Positions 7,319 through 15,129 of a DNA stretch of 33,334 bases are shown here, one piece after another. The DNA is from Kordiimonadaceae bacterium (GTDB lineage: Bacteria; Pseudomonadota; Alphaproteobacteria; Sphingomonadales; Kordiimonadaceae), in the NCBI GenBank assembly GCA_016765035.1, contig JAESQS010000110.1:1-33334 (forward strand). Direction: 5' to 3'. Position 1 is the first letter of the stretch. Each line of letters opens with the position of its first letter. Below the pieces are notes generated by a model. The model was not told where the DNA came from and did not search any database. It saw nothing but the letters and a program-made list of their open reading frames with translations. Position numbers and translations under genes: made by a program.

Positions 7319-8146
7319 ATGGCTTTTTCCGTAAACACAAATGCGTCCGCTTTGTCAGCACTTCAAAACCTGAACAAAACAAGCGCAAAACTCGGAATTG
7401 TACAAACTGCAATTAACACAGGGTTGAAAGTGTCCTCATCCAAAGATAACAGCGCTGTATATGCTATTGCACAGTCCTTACGGGCTGATGTAGCTGGTAT
7501 TAATGCGGCACAGTCGTCTATGGATCGGGCGTTATCAACCATTGAGGTTGCTATCGCCGCCGGTGAAGCTGTCTCAGACCTTCTAATTGAAATGAAGGAA
7601 AAGTCAGTTGCTGCAAAAGACCTCGGTCTTGACACAGCTAGTCGCGGCTCACTTAACAATGACTTTAAACAACTGCGTGATCAGATTACGTCTATCGTTT
7701 CAAACGCTGAATTCAACGGTACGAATGTGGTGAAAAACGGTGGCACGGATATTGTTGCAATAACCAATGATGACGGTTCCAGGACAATAACCATCGGAGC
7801 ACAAGATTTATCTCTGACAGGCAGTATCGTTTCCCTGAGCGCTGGTAGCTCTATTTCTACCCAACCCCTAGCATCTACTGCCGCTCAAAACCTTGAAAGT
7901 TCAATTACAAACGTAAACTCTTCGCTGTCCGCACTTGGCGCCGGGGCCAACCGTTTGGATTTACAACGAACTTTCATATCAAAACTTCGGGATACAATTG
8001 AAGTTGGCATTGGTAACCTTGTTGACGCTGATTTAGCCAGAGCCTCTGCTGACCTGCAATCTTTGCAGGTGAAGCAGCAACTTGGACTACAAGCACTGTC
8101 AATAGCGAACCAAGGCCCTCAAGCTGTGATCAGTTTGTTCCAATAA
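7319..8146 (+). CDS. Flagellin paralogue 2
   Basis: This is a second 275-aa flagellin with the same D0/D1-only build (MAFSVNTNASALSALQNLNK; QVKQQLGLQALSIANQGP). It is the most divergent of the three, for example SSSKDNSAVYAIAQSL where the other two read GSAKDDAATFAIAQKL. It may therefore have a special role, such as a proximal or minor filament subunit. I moved the start from 7268 to the ATG at 7319: the track's extra 17 codons lie in the 5' leader, inside the predicted transcript, and the AGGAGA site fits 7319. The gene has its own sigma-54 promoter and terminator. Ser/Thr residues in the middle segment are possible glycosylation sites. Confidence 0.97.
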   Translation: MAFSVNTNASALSALQNLNKTSAKLGIVQTAINTGLKVSSSKDNSAVYAIAQSLRADVAGINAAQSSMDRALSTIEVAIAAGEAVSDLLIEMKEKSVAAKDLGLDTASRGSLNNDFKQLRDQITSIVSNAEFNGTNVVKNGGTDIVAITNDDGSRTITIGAQDLSLTGSIVSLSAGSSISTQPLASTAAQNLESSITNVNSSLSALGAGANRLDLQRTFISKLRDTIEVGIGNLVDADLARASADLQSLQVKQQLGLQALSIANQGPQAVISLFQ

Positions 8147-8158
8147 GTCTACAAAACC

Positions 8159-8194
8159 AATGCCGAGCGAGAAGGTCTTGCTCGGCATTTTTTT
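8159..8194 (+). terminator. Rho-independent terminator after flagellin 2
   Basis: AATGCCGAGC and GCTCGGCATT form a 10-bp perfect stem with an 11-base loop, followed by a T run. It begins 13 bases after the flagellin 2 stop. Confidence 0.92.
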
Positions 8195-8334
8195 CCTCCC
8201 CCTCCTTATATCCTATGCAATTCCTGCCTATGCGGCAAATATTGCCCACCTCAAAAGAATCCCGATATTAGAAAAATTGTACTTTTATATATTAGTTTCA
8301 ATTAGTTACCATTATTTCTCGCCTTATACGATTA

Positions 8335-8349
8335 TGGCACACGTATTGC
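8335..8349 (+). promoter_or_regulatory. Sigma-54 promoter of flagellin gene 3
   Basis: TGGCAC, ACGTA and TTGC (then T) match the RpoN consensus completely. It is 72 bases before the flagellin 3 ATG. Confidence 0.9.
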
Positions 8350-8360
8350 TTCTATAGGTT

Positions 8361-8413
8361 TGGGACAAAAAGTCCTAAAAGGCAAAATGCCTTATAAAAA
8401 CTCCAAAAAGGAG
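8361..8413 (+). promoter_or_regulatory. Flagellin 3 leader: three successive mini-hairpins, the last covering the ribosome site
   Basis: GGAC/GTCC (8363 and 8372), AAGGCA/TGCCTT (8379 and 8388) and CTCC/GGAG (8401 and 8410) have loops AAAAA, AAA and AAAAA. The last pairs out the GGAGA ribosome site six bases before the ATG. It is the clearest of the three flagellin leaders. Confidence 0.65.
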
Positions 8414-8420
8414 AAGCAAA

Positions 8421-9248
8421 ATGGCTTTCTCGGTAAACACCAATGCAGGTGCGTTTGCTGCCCTGCAAAACTTGAACAAAACTAGTAGTTCGTTACAGGG
8501 CGTTCAGTCCAGAATTAATACAGGCCTTAAAGTTGGTTCTGCAAAAGACGATGCGGCGACATTTGCAATTGCGCAAAAACTCCGTGGTGACGTTGCAGGT
8601 CTAAACGCTGTTAAGTCCTCACTAGACAGAGCCGCTTCCACTCTTGATGTTGCGATTGCAGCGGGCGAAGCAGTTTCTGACCTTCTCATTGCACTTAAAG
8701 AAAAAGCGGTTGCTTCGAAAGATTCAGGTCTTGATTCAGCAAGCCGGACTTCTTTGAACGATGATTTCAAACAGTTGCGTGACCAAATCACATCGATTGT
8801 AGACAATGCTGCGTTTAACGGCACTAATGTTGTTAAAAACAGTGGTTCTGCCGTGATTGCGCTTACCAATGACAGCGGTAGTAACACTATTACTGTTGCT
8901 GCACAGGATCTGTCTTTGGCAGGTTCAACGATTTCGCTGACTGCGGGTAGCTCAATTTCTACTCAAGCGATCGCATCTACAGCAGTACAAAACCTCGATT
9001 CTTCAATTACAAACGTAAACACCGCCCTCTCAGCATTGGGTTCTGGTTCAAAACGTCTGGAATTGCAGCGTAGTTTTGTAGACAAGCTGTCTGATACAAT
9101 CGAAGTTGGTATTGGTAACCTTGTTGATGCTGATTTGGCTAGAGAATCAGCTAACTTGCAAGCATTGCAAGTGAAACAACAACTCGGCCTACAAGCACTG
9201 TCAATCGCTAATCAAGCGCCTTCGACAGTACTCGGTCTCTTCCGATAA
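8421..9248 (+). CDS. Flagellin paralogue 3
   Basis: This third 275-aa flagellin is nearly identical to paralogue 1 over most of its length (MAFSVNTNAGAFAALQNLNK; QVKQQLGLQALSIANQAP). Differences cluster near residues 22-32 and toward the C-terminal helix. Long stretches are the same at DNA level, which suggests recent duplication or gene conversion. The ATG at 8421 follows GGAGA by six bases. The gene has its own sigma-54 promoter. A hairpin without a T run follows, so some transcripts may continue into the FlaG-like gene 103 bases downstream. Confidence 0.97.
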   Translation: MAFSVNTNAGAFAALQNLNKTSSSLQGVQSRINTGLKVGSAKDDAATFAIAQKLRGDVAGLNAVKSSLDRAASTLDVAIAAGEAVSDLLIALKEKAVASKDSGLDSASRTSLNDDFKQLRDQITSIVDNAAFNGTNVVKNSGSAVIALTNDSGSNTITVAAQDLSLAGSTISLTAGSSISTQAIASTAVQNLDSSITNVNTALSALGSGSKRLELQRSFVDKLSDTIEVGIGNLVDADLARESANLQALQVKQQLGLQALSIANQAPSTVLGLFR

Positions 9249-9254
9249 TAAATT

Positions 9255-9283
9255 GGAGTGAGCCGGGTTCACTGGCTCACTCC
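9255..9283 (+). terminator. Hairpin between flagellin 3 and flaG-like gene
   Basis: GGAGTGAGCC and GGCTCACTCC form a perfect 10-bp stem around a nine-base loop. There is no T run after it, so it is either a partial terminator, allowing low read-through to the FlaG-like gene, or an mRNA-stabilising end. Confidence 0.7.
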
Positions 9284-9350
9284 CTCTATCGGGATGTGAT
9301 CAAGGCATCTCTTGAAAAAAAAGCAATTGAATTTGCTTGGAGTTAGAACG

Positions 9351-9755
9351 ATGACGGAAATTAGCAACATTAAAGGCGGAGGCCAAGTTATTAGCCTTGA
9401 TGCCTCACGTGTGCGAAGCCCTGAATCGAATGGCAGTGGACAATTTTCCGCAGGCGGTAACGTCGCAGCTGCAGTGGCTATTAGCCCAGTGCAAAGCGCC
9501 AACCCGCAGGAAAGTCTGAATATTGGGGAAGATCCTTTGGAAAAGGCAGCCAAAGTGATCGAAGAATTTGTGCCAAACGATGGGCCAAGTACAAAGCTAC
9601 GCATAGACAAAGACGAAGAAACAGGACGTTTTGTCTATAAAAGTATTGATACGGAATCAGGCGAAGTCATAAAACAATTTCCTCCTGAGACCATTCTTGC
9701 AATCATTTCACATTACCGTAGCCTTGAAGGCTTGGTTGTGGATGATGACGCCTAA
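9351..9755 (+). CDS. flaG: FlaG-family flagellar protein
   Basis: The 134-aa protein has a disordered N-terminal half. Its C-terminal domain is typical of FlaG: LRIDKDEETGRFVYKSID followed by GEVIKQFPPETILAI. FlaG-family proteins influence filament length and are usually encoded beside flagellin genes, as here. I use the ATG at 9351, which has TTGGAG about 10 bases upstream. The track's start at 9312 is a TTG with no ribosome site. No separate sigma-54 promoter is visible, so it probably depends on read-through from flagellin 3. Confidence 0.85.
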   Translation: MTEISNIKGGGQVISLDASRVRSPESNGSGQFSAGGNVAAAVAISPVQSANPQESLNIGEDPLEKAAKVIEEFVPNDGPSTKLRIDKDEETGRFVYKSIDTESGEVIKQFPPETILAIISHYRSLEGLVVDDDA

Positions 9756-9872
9756 GGCGCGGCTTTAGCAAGCAAAGTTTCTGTTTACGCAGGTCTGTAC
9801 GTCTGTACAAAACCAGCCAGTCATTACCCTCTATTGTTTTCCTTTTTATAGGTAACGGTAGGGGTTGTTTTT

Positions 9873-9947
9873 GTGTGGATGGCGTTTTTTGGCCTGATTT
9901 TTATGCTCATCAGTATGGCATGGCACGTCACCAACACAGCGCTTTAG
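9873..9947 (+). CDS. Possible 24-aa single-pass membrane peptide
   Basis: A GTG at 9873 opens a 24-residue frame that is almost entirely hydrophobic (AFFGLIFMLISMAW). TAGGGG upstream could act as ribosome site. It lies in the 269-bp gap before the MoxR-like gene, where nothing else is evident except a doubled GTCTGTAC. A frame this short can arise by chance, so this is only a candidate. Confidence 0.15.
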   Translation: MWMAFFGLIFMLISMAWHVTNTAL

Positions 9948-10024
9948 TTGTTGGACTTCTGCCTGCCATGCTCTATGTCACCAGTAGAAGAAATTTACAC
10001 ACTGATGGTTAGGAGATGCGTCCC

Positions 10025-10870
10025 GTGAAGTTTACAGGCACTGATCAATATGTAGCGACTGAAGACCTTATGGTAGCCGTGAATGCAGCTGCACTGCTGC
10101 GGCGCCCTCTCCTTATAAAGGGCGAACCCGGCACAGGAAAAACTGTGTTGGCCCATGAAGTAGCCCAAGCATTTGATATGGAGCTGATTGAGTGGCACAT
10201 CAAGTCTACGACAAAAGCACAGCAGGGCCTATATGAGTATGATGCGGTTTCCCGGTTAAGGGACAGCCAGCTTGGCGATAAAAAAGTCAAAGACATTAAA
10301 AACTACGTTAAACGCGGTAAATTGTGGGACGCTTTTGAGAGTGACAAACCTGTCGTTCTCCTGATTGATGAAATTGACAAAGCGGATATTGAATTCCCCA
10401 ATGACCTGTTGCTTGAACTAGACCGGATGGAATTCCACGTTTATGAAACGGGGGAAACAGTTAAAGCAAAAAACCGCCCTATCATCATCATCACATCCAA
10501 TAATGAAAAAGAACTGCCAGACGCTTTTTTGCGCCGCTGTTTCTTCCATTTTATCAAATTCCCCGACCCGGACACTATGCGCACCATCATTGATGTGCAT
10601 TACCCCAACATTCAGCATGATCTGGTAAAAAAGGCGCTGAGTATCTTTTTTGATATTCGGGATGTGCCGGGCATGAAGAAAAAACCATCCACCAGTGAAT
10701 TGCTGGATTGGTTAAAACTGTTGATGGCGGAAGATCTTCCTCTCGATGTCCTTCAGTCCAAGGACCCGTCCAGTCTTATCCCCCCCTTGCACGGGGCTCT
10801 GTTGAAAAACGAGCAAGATGTACATCTGTTTGAAAGGTTGGCATTTTTAAACAAACGTCAGTCCCGCTAG
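10025..10870 (+). CDS. MoxR-family AAA+ ATPase
   Basis: The 281-aa protein has a Walker A GEPGTGKT near residues 33-40, a Walker B VVLLIDEIDKAD, a sensor-1 region IIITSNNEKELPDAFLRRC with the arginine finger area, and a helical lid. MoxR-type ATPases act as chaperones that insert cofactors or activate partners, usually with a VWA protein encoded next door. That partner follows here after 30 bases. I prefer the GTG at 10025: AGGAG at 10011-10015 is nine bases upstream, and the protein then starts with the typical KFTGT(D/S)xYVATEDL pattern. The track's ATG at 10016 sits directly against AGGAG, too close for initiation. The target of the pair is unknown. Confidence 0.9.
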   Translation: MKFTGTDQYVATEDLMVAVNAAALLRRPLLIKGEPGTGKTVLAHEVAQAFDMELIEWHIKSTTKAQQGLYEYDAVSRLRDSQLGDKKVKDIKNYVKRGKLWDAFESDKPVVLLIDEIDKADIEFPNDLLLELDRMEFHVYETGETVKAKNRPIIIITSNNEKELPDAFLRRCFFHFIKFPDPDTMRTIIDVHYPNIQHDLVKKALSIFFDIRDVPGMKKKPSTSELLDWLKLLMAEDLPLDVLQSKDPSSLIPPLHGALLKNEQDVHLFERLAFLNKRQSR

Positions 10871-10900
10871 CCGCCCTATGAATTTTATATCGAGCTGCCA

Positions 10901-12073
10901 ATGTTTGTAAAATTTTTCTATGAAATGAAAGAAAGTGGCTTGCCCGTCAGCATCAAGGAATATTTGATGCTGCTGGAGGCGCTCAAAGCTGGCTGCTCTG
11001 ATTTCAGCGTGGATAATTTCTATTATCTATCCCGGTCCATTTTTGTCAAAGACGAAACCAAGCTGGATAAATTCGACAGAGTGTTTGCCAAAGTTTTTGA
11101 AGGCATCGAATTCATTGCAGAGGATGAAGGGGCTGAAATTCCGGACGAATGGCTCAAAAAAATGGCAGAGCTATACCTCAGCAAAGAAGAGATGGAAAAA
11201 ATCAACTCTCTAGGTGACTGGGATGAAATCATGGAAACCCTGAAAAAGCGCCTTGAAGAGCAGAAGGAGCGCCACCAAGGCGGCAATAAATGGATAGGCA
11301 CAGCCGGGAAAAGCCCCTTTGGCGCTTATGGCTATAACCCAGAAGGCGTGCGCATTGGCCAAAAGGAAGGCCGGCATGGCCGCGCTATAAAGGTGTGGGA
11401 TAAACGCGAGTTTAAAAACCTCGATGATTCAGTCGAACTTGGCACCCGCAACATTAAGCTTGCCCTTAAAAAGCTGCGGCAATTCGCCCGCCAGGGGGAA
11501 GCAGACCAACTAGACTTGGATGGAACGATCAAAGCCACAGCCCACAATGGGTATCTGGACATTAAAATGCGCCCAGAGCGCCACAATGCGGTGAAAGTCC
11601 TGATATTTTTTGATGTTGGCGGTTCTATGGACCCTCATATCAAAATGTGTCAGGAACTCTTTTCCGCAGCCCGTACCGAATTCAAGCATCTGGAATTTTT
11701 CTATTTCCATAACTGCTTATACGAGCAGGTATGGAAAGATAATGCCCGCCGCCAAACAGAAACCATTCCAACCATGGATGTGCTGCACACCTACCCTCAT
11801 GATTATAAGCTTATATTTATTGGGGACGCTTCCATGAGCCCTTATGAAATTAGCTATCCCGGTGGGTCAGTTGAGCATTGGAATGAAGAAGCAGGCGAAA
11901 TCTGGATGAAACGCATCACCAATGTTTACCAAAAAGCAGTGTGGTTAAACCCAGTACCAGAAGAACATTGGTCTTACAGCCAGTCCACCCAAATGCTTAA
12001 AAGCTTAATGGACGACAGGATGCATCCGCTAACACTCAGCGGCATTGACAGTGCAGTTAAACAGTTACGGTAA
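10901..12073 (+). CDS. CoxE-like VWA-domain protein, partner of MoxR
   Basis: The 390-aa protein begins MFVKFFYEMKESGLPVSIKEYLMLLEAL, typical of the CoxE/VWA family paired with MoxR ATPases. A charged, coiled middle precedes a C-terminal von Willebrand A domain. The metal-binding motif is DVGGSMD near residue 238, where the family often has DxSxS; this subfamily commonly has a glycine there. A C-terminal segment carries FIGDASMSPYEI. The protein most likely works with the upstream ATPase in maturing or remodelling a client. No client gene is visible: an alkaline phosphatase follows, and a functional link to it would be speculation. Confidence 0.88.
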   Translation: MFVKFFYEMKESGLPVSIKEYLMLLEALKAGCSDFSVDNFYYLSRSIFVKDETKLDKFDRVFAKVFEGIEFIAEDEGAEIPDEWLKKMAELYLSKEEMEKINSLGDWDEIMETLKKRLEEQKERHQGGNKWIGTAGKSPFGAYGYNPEGVRIGQKEGRHGRAIKVWDKREFKNLDDSVELGTRNIKLALKKLRQFARQGEADQLDLDGTIKATAHNGYLDIKMRPERHNAVKVLIFFDVGGSMDPHIKMCQELFSAARTEFKHLEFFYFHNCLYEQVWKDNARRQTETIPTMDVLHTYPHDYKLIFIGDASMSPYEISYPGGSVEHWNEEAGEIWMKRITNVYQKAVWLNPVPEEHWSYSQSTQMLKSLMDDRMHPLTLSGIDSAVKQLR

Positions 12074-12241
12074 ATGGTTAGCACTGCTCGGTGTCAAAAC
12101 AGTGTTAAAATCCACAAGCAAGGTCGACGTCTTCACTTTTCCTTGGGAATACAATAGGACACTTGACATCGCCCCTACTAAAGGCTTGTTTAAGCCATCT
12201 TTAAATCTTGACCAAACAGTCCAATTTTTGAAAGTGGCAAA

Positions 12242-13741
12242 ATGAAAAAATATGCTCTGTTAATGGCAGCTCTCCTTACCGGGTGTGCAGGCGTACCGAA
12301 AGAGCCCATTTCCTCTGCTGTGCCTCACAGCACGGTAGGCACAACAGATTCATGGCTTGCCCAAGGCGATGCCACAGTCAAAAACCTTGCGGCCCAACGC
12401 CAGAACAAACGGCGCGCAAAAAATGTCATTCTTTTTGTTGGCGATGGCATGGGTATATCCACCTTAACGGCTGGGCGCATATATGAAGGGCAGCTTCGCG
12501 GCGAAACCGGCGAAGAAAACCTTCTTAGCTTTGAAAATTTCCCCTATTCTGCGCTGGTTAAAACATACAATGTTAATGCGCAGGTTTCAGATTCTGCGGG
12601 CACCGCTACAGCCCTTAACACCGGCACAAAAACCCGAATTGGCGTTATCAACACCGCCCCAACACACCCGAGCTACATTTGTAAGGGCATGGAAAAAGAT
12701 GCCCCTGTCCCCCTTGCCTATTATGCTGAAAAAATTGGCATGAGCACAGGCGTTGTCAGCACAGCAGGCTTAACACATGCAACACCAGCAGCCGTTTATG
12801 CGCACAGCCCCGGCCGTACATGGGAAGCAGATGTCCATTTGACAGAAGAAGCCAAAGCCAACGGCTGCACTGATATTGCCTCTCAGATTGTTTCAGACAT
12901 GGATGGGAACGGGCTTGAAGTTGCTCTTGGCGGGGGCCTGTCTCACTTTTTGCCGATTGGCGAAGCATCTGGCATTCGTGCAGATGGCAAAAATATAGCC
13001 AAAGAATGGACAGATGGCAGGCCAACAGCCAAATTTGTACAATCCAGTGCAGAACTCGCTGCCGTAGACCATGGCTCTACTGACCATCTTTTGGGCCTTT
13101 TCAGCGATAACCACATGCAATTCAACGCGATACGCCCGAAAGAGCAGCCCAGCCTTTCTGAGATGACGGAAGCCGCCATCAAAGTGCTTTCAAAAAACAA
13201 AAAAGGCTATTATCTGATGGTCGAAGCGGGCCGTATTGACCATGGCCATCATGCGGGTAGTGCTTTTGCCGCCCTCACTGAAACGGCTGCATTGTCTGCC
13301 GCTGTTAAAAAAGCGCTTTCAATGGTTGATACCAAAGATACCCTTATTTTGGTTACAGCAGACCATAGCCACACACTGACCATATCAGGGTACCCGAAAC
13401 GCGGAAATCCTATTTTAGGATTGTCTTCCGCGCATGACATCCCTGAAAATGAATATTCTCTTGCAGAAGACGGCAAGCCCTATACGACATTAGGCTACCA
13501 AAATGGCCCAGGGGCAATCGCAGGCGAACGCAAGACACTGACCCAAGAAGAAGTTCTATCGCCAAGGTTCCAACAACAAGCGGCATACCCGCTTAAATCT
13601 GAAACCCATGGGGGTGAAGATGTTGCTTTATTCGCAGTTGGTCCATGGGCACACCTTGCGCGTGGCACCATTGAGCAAAATGTCATTTTTCATATTATGG
13701 ACCACGCATTGGGACTTAGAAAACGCGCTGCCAAAAAGTAA
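12242..13741 (+). CDS. Lipoprotein alkaline phosphatase (PhoA superfamily)
   Basis: The 499-aa protein has a short lipoprotein signal (MKKYALLMAALLTGC, Cys15), so it is probably anchored to a membrane in the envelope. The catalytic domain carries all expected motifs: VGDGMG for the first metal, QVSDSAGTATAL with the nucleophile serine, EAGRIDHGHHAG, VTADHSHTLT and ETHGGEDVALFAVGPWA. It hydrolyses phosphate monoesters and would provide phosphate outside the cytoplasm. A 168-bp gap precedes it; I could not see a convincing PHO box. It ends at a strong bidirectional terminator facing a convergent gene. Confidence 0.93.
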   Translation: MKKYALLMAALLTGCAGVPKEPISSAVPHSTVGTTDSWLAQGDATVKNLAAQRQNKRRAKNVILFVGDGMGISTLTAGRIYEGQLRGETGEENLLSFENFPYSALVKTYNVNAQVSDSAGTATALNTGTKTRIGVINTAPTHPSYICKGMEKDAPVPLAYYAEKIGMSTGVVSTAGLTHATPAAVYAHSPGRTWEADVHLTEEAKANGCTDIASQIVSDMDGNGLEVALGGGLSHFLPIGEASGIRADGKNIAKEWTDGRPTAKFVQSSAELAAVDHGSTDHLLGLFSDNHMQFNAIRPKEQPSLSEMTEAAIKVLSKNKKGYYLMVEAGRIDHGHHAGSAFAALTETAALSAAVKKALSMVDTKDTLILVTADHSHTLTISGYPKRGNPILGLSSAHDIPENEYSLAEDGKPYTTLGYQNGPGAIAGERKTLTQEEVLSPRFQQQAAYPLKSETHGGEDVALFAVGPWAHLARGTIEQNVIFHIMDHALGLRKRAAKK

Positions 13742-13777
13742 AGTCTTTCCCAATATCCCGTAACCAAATACCCCATA

Positions 13778-13807
13778 AAAAAGGGCTGCATAAACATGCA
13801 GCCCTTT
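13778..13807. terminator. Bidirectional terminator between phosphatase and TonB_C-domain gene
   Basis: AAAGGGCTGCAT and ATGCAGCCCTTT form a perfect 12-bp stem around AAAC. The A run to its left gives a U tract for the minus-strand gene, and it also follows the plus-strand phosphatase stop by about 40 bases. Confidence 0.9.
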
Positions 13808-13839
13808 CTCACGACTGGATCAAACACACTGGGGATACA

Positions 13840-14328
13840 TCAGTCTGCTTGATCGAGGATTTTTAGAGTAGCGCCAGTTGCTGAACGATTTTCTGCAACC
13901 TGACGACCAGTTACAGTTCCGACCCGCTGAAGCTTTCGTGCCTCTTCTGCGCTATTCGCTATGGCATAATTCATCCGTAAGGAAAAAGTAAGTTCTTCGC
14001 CTTCGTAACCACTTGGAAGCTCAGGAAAGTCCACCCGCTTCAGCGCACGTTTAGCGGCTGAATTTAAAATCCCGCTCCGATTTTTCTGTGTAAGTGTTGA
14101 TTTTGTGATGTCACCTTCACGGTTCACTGTGATGTGAAAGACTGATGCACCTTCTCTATTTTGGCGATAAGCCGCCGTAGGATACCGCATGGCATTGCTA
14201 ATCGTGTTGCTAGCTGATGTTGCCCAAGATTTCATGTCAGTGCTCTCGCCAGCATTCGCTGCCGTTCCAAAAGAGAAGCCCATCGCCAATACGGCCATTG
14301 CTGCAAGAGTTTTTTGTGTCTTTTTCAT
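13840..14328 (-). CDS. Periplasmic protein with TonB C-terminal domain
   Basis: The 162-aa protein begins with a cleavable signal peptide (AAMAVLAMGFSFGTAANA, cut after ANA). Then comes a TonB_C-type domain: TAAYRQNREGASVFHITVNREGDI, followed by SAAKRALKRVDFPELP and LTFSLRMNYAI. Unlike canonical TonB it has no membrane anchor retained after cleavage and no proline-rich spacer, so energy transduction with ExbBD is doubtful. The start was moved from 14505 to the ATG at 14328, which has GAGGAAT upstream and begins the signal peptide. The upstream 294-bp gap holds only imperfect GCGGTA/TACCGC inverted repeats that I cannot assign. Confidence 0.82.
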   Translation of the reverse strand: MKKTQKTLAAMAVLAMGFSFGTAANAGESTDMKSWATSASNTISNAMRYPTAAYRQNREGASVFHITVNREGDITKSTLTQKNRSGILNSAAKRALKRVDFPELPSGYEGEELTFSLRMNYAIANSAEEARKLQRVGTVTGRQVAENRSATGATLKILDQAD

Positions 14329-14622
14329 TTTTCTATTCCTCGCTTTAAATCCGCCTGTCGTGGCGTCGATAAGTAAAGAATAAGAAACATTGGCGATTTT
14401 AAAAGGTTCCCTGCGGCCAACAGACCGCATTATGCGATAAGTTGATAAGCCTTGCGGTGAAGTGTTTTCCCCGTAAGGTGAACGGATAAACCAAGTTAAA
14501 CACACGGTAAACTTAAGTCTTAAAGTGCATGGAAAATGAGAATCGGCACTGTGCGGTAAAGGCCAGACGGCAAAAGCATACCGCCTGAAATGAAGGAGCC
14601 TATAAGGCGGGCCTTCTACCGA

Positions 14623-15129
14623 TTACTCGGCTTCGTAACTTTCAATCGCAGCGCCAAGGCTTTCTGTCAGCTTCAAGCCTATCTCGCCACCATCACCGCT
14701 TACACGGCCTCTAATAACGGCACGCATCGCGTCTAGGTGGGCTTTGATAAGCTCCACTTGGCTGTCAGAAATTTCGCCAGCAACTGACGTAGTAAACCCA
14801 TACAGGCTATCTGCAAATGATGTGATAAGCGGATAACCAAAAGTGCCACCCTGCCCTTTCATATCATGGGCCATATGGTTAATTTCTTCAAAACAGTCCC
14901 TGCGCATCTCAGGCGTATCAACACAGCGCCCATGCTGTTCCTGCAATTTCATAATGATGGAAGAAACCCAGTCTGGGTAATCTTCTGACATTTTACTTAG
15001 GGCTTCTTGTGCCGCTTCAAGTGCTTCAACAGAAATAGAGGCATTGCCGGGGGCAAGCCCAGCTGTTTTTTCTTTCAGCTTATTCTGGAAACGGTAAAAA
15101 CGGACAATGACGGGAGTATTGCTAGCCAC
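14623..15129 (-). CDS. Hpt-like phosphotransfer protein
   Basis: This 168-aa helical protein carries the motif INHMAHDMKGQGGTFG, with His88 in the position of the phosphorylated histidine of Hpt domains (AHxLKGxxxxxG pattern). About 70 residues precede the Hpt helix and may be regulatory. I use the GTG at 15129: it has GGAGG seven bases upstream and overlaps the end of the response regulator gene by eight bases, indicating translational coupling. The track's start at 15150 lies inside the upstream gene without a matching ribosome site. It is probably the phosphorelay partner of that regulator. Confidence 0.82.
   Translation of the reverse strand: MASNTPVIVRFYRFQNKLKEKTAGLAPGNASISVEALEAAQEALSKMSEDYPDWVSSIIMKLQEQHGRCVDTPEMRRDCFEEINHMAHDMKGQGGTFGYPLITSFADSLYGFTTSVAGEISDSQVELIKAHLDAMRAVIRGRVSGDGGEIGLKLTESLGAAIESYEAE

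Noticed and set aside
8160-8357. 65-aa ORF between flagellins 2 and 3
   Set aside because: It starts inside the flagellin 2 terminator stem and runs through the flagellin 3 sigma-54 promoter, with no ribosome site.
9934-9950. TGGCAC near 9930 as a fourth sigma-54 promoter
   Set aside because: The -12 position reads CAAC instead of TTGC, so the essential GC is missing.
12045-12245. 66-aa ORF between the VWA gene and the phosphatase
   Set aside because: It begins inside the VWA gene in another frame and shows no domain or ribosome site.
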